A program made the translations under genes and the position numbers. 64,000 nt of DNA, taken from positions 16,146-80,145 of the forward strand of contig BGZK01002086.1 in the NCBI GenBank assembly GCA_005406025.1, read 5' to 3'. The DNA is from Eumeta japonica (taxonomy: Eukaryota > Arthropoda > Insecta > Lepidoptera > Psychidae). Each line of letters begins with the position of its first letter. The stretch's first letter is position 1. The notes beneath the pieces are model-generated. The model saw only the letters and a program-made list of their open reading frames with translations, was not told where the DNA came from and ran no database searches. Below, piece after piece: positions 58,601 to 64,000 of the stretch.

Positions 58601-59073
58601 AGTATTTATCTATAGAGTACTTCCTTTTCAGTTTTGCCAGAAATAAATAAATACTCACCCGTTATATTTAGTTCGGCAGCTATTTGCTCCCAGGCTTCTT
58701 GTTTTTTTGATGCATTTTTGTAATTTTTCAATTTGGAGTTAAACAGCAACTCCCTGCTGCGAACACACTTTATTATTCGTTCGTCCATTTTCGTATACAT
58801 AGGTACGCACGTGCGAGCTCAAGCTAATTCCGCGTCCTTCTGACGCACTGACGTGTCCCGCAACCCGTGCATACCGTCCGCGGACGTTTTCGGCTGAAAA
58901 ACATCCGGCGCGCCAGATTTCTGTCGGACATCCGAATGCTCAAAATCATCCCAAGGTTACATTCGCTACTTATGTCCGATAGTTTACACAGCTTAGTGTA
59001 CATTCATTAACTAAATACCTATAAGTCGTGGCTGTCAGCCGCGACCGTCGCGTCCGATAATGTGTTTCCAACT

Positions 59074-61443
59074 TAATATGATGTTTTGCGACACACTTCA
59101 CACTTATTGCTATCTCTTTTTTTTGCGAAGCGAAGCATCGAAACAACACAAATCCGCGGCACTTTGATCCCCGGCTTCACCTAATAGCCGCTATTAAATA
59201 GCGATTTCTCAGCTACGTGCAAAACAGTAGCGATAAGGATGCTAGTATATAAATCTCACTATATTTTGAGCGAAACAGCATATGCGAAATGCTGTGATAT
59301 AACTGACAGTTTTTTCGCAGTTTCATTGTCGTTTATGAAGGCGTAGGTGTACTAACGCCCTGAATCCCGGAATCAAGGTTGCCTTTGGTGATTATGTGAT
59401 ATAATTGAAGAAAATGATTTTGAAAATATTTTGCTCTTGATGCACATTTTTTAGTACATATGCATTCTCTTTTAGTAATTGATTGATAGCTTTCCATTGA
59501 TGAATATTTTCAAGTGAATGTGTTTAGCCTTTTTCAATGATACATTTCAATGTTCTCTTTACAGGCGGTGTGCCAGTTGTTTCTTTAACAATATGTAAAC
59601 ATGTCTCAACACTATCATACAACGCAATAATAGTATTGCGACATGTTTACATATTTTCCTAAACACATCATAGGAGACTTTTACTATTACGTCATTTGTA
59701 CCAATAATGATTCGAACAAAATATCTCATTTATTTTTATGTATTCACTATATATTTAGACTTTAAAAGTGATGTTAGTGGACATTTTCCACTAGAGCTGA
59801 AAGTAAAATTTTCTTTCATCATGTTATGTCCTTTTCTTTGCTTTAATGCACACATTGATTCTTCTCTGATCGTATCAAATAAATATTGAATAACGTGTTG
59901 ATGTTGATTAATACAAGGTGATTTCGGTATGTTGTCCAGTTTTAAATATCTTGGGCGCAGCTTCAGCGGTGTCTACGATCACATTATCTTGTATAACACC
60001 CATGATTTGCTTTCGTAATTACATAGTCTAAAAAGAAGTATATAAAGAGTGTATTACTACATCGTAAGGAAATTACACACATCTATTATAGTCATATTAA
60101 TTAAATAAACTATCAACAATATCTTTGTTTTACTGTAAAACATTTATAATGAAGATTGATTTTGGTGGGAGCTTAGATAATAATTGTTTAGTAAACCATT
60201 TTCTTATAATATTTATATGATTCATAACAGCAACGAGCATGCGAAGCCACTGGAAAGTAAATGGTCCACGCCGCCCATGAAAACCCGCACAACCCCGGGG
60301 AGTCATAATTGCATGGCCTTAAAAAGCCATGTTTTGTAGTTATCAGAATTCCATTCTATCATTTTGAAGAAACCTTTGGCTTGTACCGACGTTTTTTTTA
60401 ACTTTCATCAAGTTATTTTTGTAGGTGAGATTAAAAATATATAAAGCACAACACTTGAATACCGCATTTATCAAGTGCTTTCCAATTTACCTCTTCTAGA
60501 CCATCAATTAATATACCGCAAAATTCTATGCAAACTTTCTTTTACCCATAAAACTTTTATCTACTCAAATATTATATTCCAATAAATTTCATAATACCGT
60601 ATTGTTTAATAAAATACAATTATTTCAAATGTTTTCATTAGGAAATAGGAGTGTACTGACCAAGTGAGCTTATGGTAATTTTATGGATTCTTAGAAATTA
60701 AATATTTGATGTTTTGTATTTAATTCTTTATTGTGATTAAATGCTGCTAAATCATTGGGTTAATTGGTTGAAACTTATATTAACAAATCTAATTAACAAT
60801 TTTTTAATTAGAAAGAATTGTAAAATTTATCCTTCTACTTTATATTGTACAATAATGCTTTTATTGTAAAATATATAAGTGGAACTATTAAAACTCAACA
60901 AGTTGCTAACGATGTCATAACAGAATCATATGTAGCAATGTTAGTTTCAATAAATTACTTGTAGCCACTTTTTCTTTTAATGCTTTCATTGTTTCAGAAT
61001 TGTCATTCTTTTAATTCGAACAAAACGATTTCTGCAGTTTTATAATCACTAAAGACATGATATGGAGGATTAATAATGCCTTTTCATCGCCTTACTATAA
61101 TAATGACAATTTTTGAAGTAATAAACATCCTTAGAAGTAATGGTCGTTTTATCAGTAGCTTGATTATTTGTACTTGTACAAGTAATTTTGAACAGTGGTT
61201 CTTTAAAATAAAGTTTCTGCGCTCCTCTTCAATGATCTAGTCCTCACATTTATATACTTATATAAAATATAAAACAAACACTTTAGTATGTAACAAGTTC
61301 TTTAAATTTAAGTTAGTTATGGTATCTAATAAATTCCACTATTACAAACTCATTCTTTTTACTATACTTTTAACCCCACCAATTTCCTTCAGTATCTGTG
61401 GTTGAGTTAACAAATAATCATAAAATTGGTCACACTTCGATAT
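59074..61443. other. AT-rich stretch, no gene seen
   Basis: No credible exon. Features of note are a hairpin at 59591-59654 and a GC-richer piece at 60236-60310 that reads like part of a dispersed repeat but was not assigned. Confidence 0.45.
59591..59654. repeat. 64-bp hairpin
   Basis: The outer arms atatgtaaacatgtc and gacatgtttacatat are perfect complements. A smaller inner pair, cgcaata and tattgcg, lies in the loop. It may be a tiny MITE. Confidence 0.85.
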
Positions 61444-61660
61444 CTATGTTATAGATAGTTTTGATGATTGGGCTAATGTTATTGATTGTGATCGATTTCT
61501 TTCTTTTGACCACTGTGAATTTATGAGAGAAAAAACTCTCTCGACATTAGCATTATGACCCGGTATACTAAATACATATTCCGTCACCTTTTCCGTAGTT
61601 CTGCATACTGTTCCTTGGAAATGCATTGCTTGAAATGTGTTAGCCACAAGGCGTTTAGGA
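61444..61660 (-). pseudogene. hAT transposase C-terminal fragment
   Basis: The minus strand encodes MANTFQAMHFQGTVCRTTEK, then YVFSIPGHNANVERVFSLIN and SQWSKERNRS. The block 'IPGHNANVERVFSLxxxQW' is the core of the hAT C-terminal dimerisation domain, in a version different from the one in the 24-28 kb hAT. Only this domain remains and it runs into a stop at 61444. No terminal repeats or upstream domains were found. Confidence 0.75.
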
Positions 61661-61890
61661 GTATAGGACGCACAGTCCAGTCAGAAAGTCGCATTGTACA
61701 TGTCGGAAGTATGTATGTACCCATAGAGAATGAATTATTCTCAAGACAGTACTTCCAAATCAAAATTTCAGCTGATAATAACCGCCTATTGGCATTTTAA
61801 AGTTAATATTTTAGGAATCTTCGGAAATTTGAGTAAAATAATAAAATAAAATTATTATTTTTGATATCCTTGTAAAATTAATAAGAATTC

Positions 61891-62006
61891 CGGCAACGTA
61901 GCAAATCCAACGACATTTGCGCGTGAGTCCGTTACACGTACTTTCTTTAACCTATTTCATTGAAACTTTAAATTTCCAGCACAACCCACCATTTGCTACG
62001 TTGCCG
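61891..62006. mobile_element. 116-bp MITE
   Basis: A perfect 16-base inverted terminus, cggcaacgtagcaaat at 61891-61906 and its complement at 61991-62006, encloses about 84 bases of noncoding DNA. A target duplication is not evident. The superfamily is unknown. Confidence 0.85.
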
Positions 62007-63137
62007 TCAACATATCCCATTTTAGCTATGGCTGAATATTTTTTAAATTTACATTTTCAAACTTAATTGTTTCTATAACTAGGTACCATTAACATGATAT
62101 TATTTTCTCAATAATTTTAGCAATTTTTATACACACTGAGTTTTCAAACCTTTGTCATTATTTTTCGTTGAGTAGGTGTGAGACCTAATATGCCATTACA
62201 ATGTTAAATTGCCTATTTTTAATCACGTTTTATAAAACAACTATAAACCCTAGGTCTCTGAAATTTTCACAAACACCTGTTAAATTAAATTTTGACGATA
62301 ATTAAATTTTTTAATTGATCTAATTATTTCGACTTAACTCCTATACCTCCTTAAGCTGTCGTCTTTTGAGTAGGATTCAAATTTGTGCTAAAATTTTACC
62401 AATTAATCCACTCATCAAATAATTTTTCATTGTTAATTTCAATGCCGTGATCTTTTAAAAAGACCAAAGATTTTTCACTGTTGCTCCAATCCAAAACCGT
62501 CGCAGGTTTTTTGTTCAAACAGTGTAAGTAGAAAAGTGATTATAAATTTTTACAATTATGCCCATAGAATTCCACTTCTGTGAGCAGAATGTCACATCCA
62601 TGGTGAACAGCATTATTGAGTACATGAGCAGGTCACCAATACCTATAATGTCTTTGCCTAATTTATGCTTCAGTTTAAAAATTTGTTTCAGCTCTTTTCT
62701 AACACCAAAGTTTGTATATCTCCCAGAATGCTATACATTTTCTGTTATATTGTATTATATATTTTTACTTTTATAATTTACATTATTTAATGGCAATATA
62801 ACTTTTTCTTTTCCTTTTCTCTATTAAGTAAAAATGTCAATTGATGAGTATTCAATAATATAAAATTATAAATATTTAGAAATGTAAACTACAATTAGAA
62901 GTTACTTATGTAAAATGTATTCATATTTATATGTAGATTTTACATGATATTAAAATTATTTTTAATAGAAAGTGATGTTTTTAGGACCAAGCTTGCAGTT
63001 GTTAATATCATCATTTAAAATTCCTTAAATTTAATAGCTCAATGCTGAGCATTTTGAGGCTTATCTTTTCAGGGTCATTTGAACAAAGCGTTTTAAATTT
63101 CAGTATAAATTATCAATACATAACTTTCGGGAAAAAT
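62007..63137. other. AT-rich stretch, no gene seen
   Basis: No exon recognised. If the minus-strand gene at 63138-63776 ends where proposed, its 3' untranslated region lies here. Confidence 0.45.
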
Positions 63138-63776
63138 CTATGTTTGGCAACCCTGAGGTTGTGAAAGTTTCAACCGCATACACAAGTCGGTCTTAACCCC
63201 AAGATGTGTCAATAGATGCTTCACATCAGGGCCCAATGGCTGTGCAGGTAAATGGTTAGCAACAAATAAAACAAATACTAGGTCAGTTGCTTAATATTGT
63301 ATTGTTATACCTATATAGAATAGTTTCACATATTAAATACAATTCAAAATATCATACCGAAAGTTTACTTGAACATTTATTTCCATTTTCTTCTTCAGAT
63401 CTTTCCGTTAAATGTGGTCTATCCTCTTTGTCTACAATTTCAGAATCTTTATTTGTATTAGTTGAAATCTGTACAGCCACTGGATCATCATCTGCAGGCA
63501 CAGGAGCACAGCTGTCATAATCATCATCATCAACATCATCTTTTACTGCACATTCATCATTTTCCCCATCGTATTTCTCTGAATTTTCATCAGGTTCATA
63601 ATGATGCTTACGTAACTTTTCTAACCATAGACCCATGGAGTTGCCCTCTACTTCACCCTTTACTATGTTGGGATAAATATGGTCACTTTTAAATTTTGTA
63701 CAACCTCCTCATATTCTTCCCAAACCAATGTTTCATGGCTATGTTTGAATTTTGAGTCGTAGCTATCATAATGTAC
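63138..63776 (-). CDS. 3' end of an unidentified host gene (acidic protein), partial
   Basis: Two minus-strand exons are proposed. Exon 63776-63358 follows a good acceptor (ataattttag) and reads HYDSYDSKFKHSHETLVWEE, then after a one-base shift SMGLWLEKLRKHHYEPDENS and a very acidic stretch (DDVDDDDYDS). It ends in phase 0 at tcg|gtatga. A 118-base intron with a proper acceptor (cctgcacag) leads to exon 63239-63138, PLGPDVKHLLTHLGVKTD, ending at TAG 63138-63140. The codon use and splice signals look like a real gene whose 5' part lies right of the window. The single frame shift falls at 63691-63697 (aaatttt), a homopolymer, so it may be a base-calling error. I do not recognise the family. Confidence 0.45.
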
Positions 63777-64000
63777 CTAAAATTATAAGGAATAATAAGT
63801 GTTTATTATTAATATCCATTTGATTTATGAAATAACACAGCAACAATTGTTATTTCAAGACACTAACCTAACTTCATTCCATTGTATAAGAATTCTTAAA
63901 GTTGAAAAATTAAAAAATTTCTCCTGATTTACCCATCATGTTATTTCTTCAAAGATTATTTGGATTGTAATGTCTTGTCAGAATAATAGTGTATTCAATG

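Larger units (their letters stand above)
55658..58800 (-). pseudogene. Harbinger C MADF-BESS DNA-binding protein
   Basis: Minus strand. Exon 1 (58800 or 58788 down to 58659) encodes MDERIIKCVRSRELLFNSKL and EAWEQIAAELNITG, the first half of a MADF (Myb/SANT-like) domain, and ends with g|gtgagt. Exon 2 starts at 57070 after ttattgcag with ECKNKWNLLRNSFIHAMSRR, completing the MADF fold. It continues with KKWKFEDEMAFLLPFM, a linker, then DIDLFFNSIAETV and KFNIMKMVHEIEIKMCL, which make a BESS motif. A long Ser/Pro/Gln tail follows. Such proteins bind the element's ends and bring the transposase into the nucleus. Frame breaks (about 57010, 56800, 56730 and 56690) are mostly at A or C/A runs. The intron (57071-58658) contains the catalytic exon of the transposase. 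Confidence 0.85.
55070..59073. mobile_element. PIF/Harbinger element C with two interdigitated genes
   Basis: The left end gctggaaacatatcgcacgc, with further 'ctgacggacgcggctgacag', matches the reverse complement of the right end, gttggaaacacattatcgga, then 'cgcgacggtcgcggctgaca'. The arms pair over about 45 bases with small gaps. TAA lies just left of 55070 and TTAA just right of 59073, consistent with the 3-bp TWA target duplication of Harbingers if one base has shifted. Inside are a plus-strand DDE transposase and a minus-strand MADF-BESS protein. At about 4.0 kb it is the most complete transposon here. Confidence 0.9.

Overview
This window is eukaryotic nuclear DNA, most probably from a moth or butterfly (Lepidoptera). 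The base is AT-rich and intergenic, genes are split by introns with GT..AG borders, and transposon families typical of lepidopteran genomes are dense: Helitrons with the CTAG-hairpin 3' end, hAT, mariner, pogo-like and piggyBac-like copies, Harbinger elements, and non-LTR retrotransposon pieces. I saw no bacterial-style operon, rRNA, tRNA or CRISPR array.

The best supported host gene is MYG1 (DHH-family exonuclease, plus strand, 37918-42429). Four exons give an uninterrupted 328-residue product, although the two-codon first exon is a proposal. Two weaker host-gene candidates are a minus-strand acidic protein entering from the right edge (63138-63776, two exons and one single-base frameshift) and one minus-strand exon at 12981-13104 beside a GC-rich island.

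Layout from left to right. 1-8 kb: a dead mariner, two pieces of a dispersed repeat family, GC-rich islands, an inverted-repeat element with a CpG-rich core, and a ~1 kb foldback structure built from ~110-120 bp units. 8.1-11.1 kb: about 38 copies of an 80-bp satellite. 11.1-18 kb: retrotransposon reverse-transcriptase remnants and Helitron 1. 18-24 kb: Helitron 2, a decayed Rep/helicase element. 24-28.1 kb: a hAT element with perfect 8-bp target duplications, inserted into one arm of a small inverted-repeat element. 28-38 kb: mostly quiet AT-rich DNA with one MITE. 38-42.4 kb: MYG1, with a mariner in its third intron. 43.5-44.6 kb: a GC-rich island. 45.6-47.6 kb: a cluster of diverged homologous units and a dispersed repeat carrying a hAT MITE. 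48.8-59.1 kb: a transposon cluster with a piggyBac-like remnant, a pogo-like MITE and three separate Harbinger copies. 59-64 kb: quiet DNA, a hAT fragment, a MITE and the edge gene.

The most interesting object is the Harbinger element at 55070-59073. Its DDE transposase (plus strand) and its MADF-BESS DNA-binding protein (minus strand) are interdigitated: the large exon of each lies inside the intron of the other. The MADF-BESS protein carries a long tail of 27-residue repeats. Most frame breaks in both genes fall at or beside homopolymer runs, so the element may be less dead than the sequence suggests.
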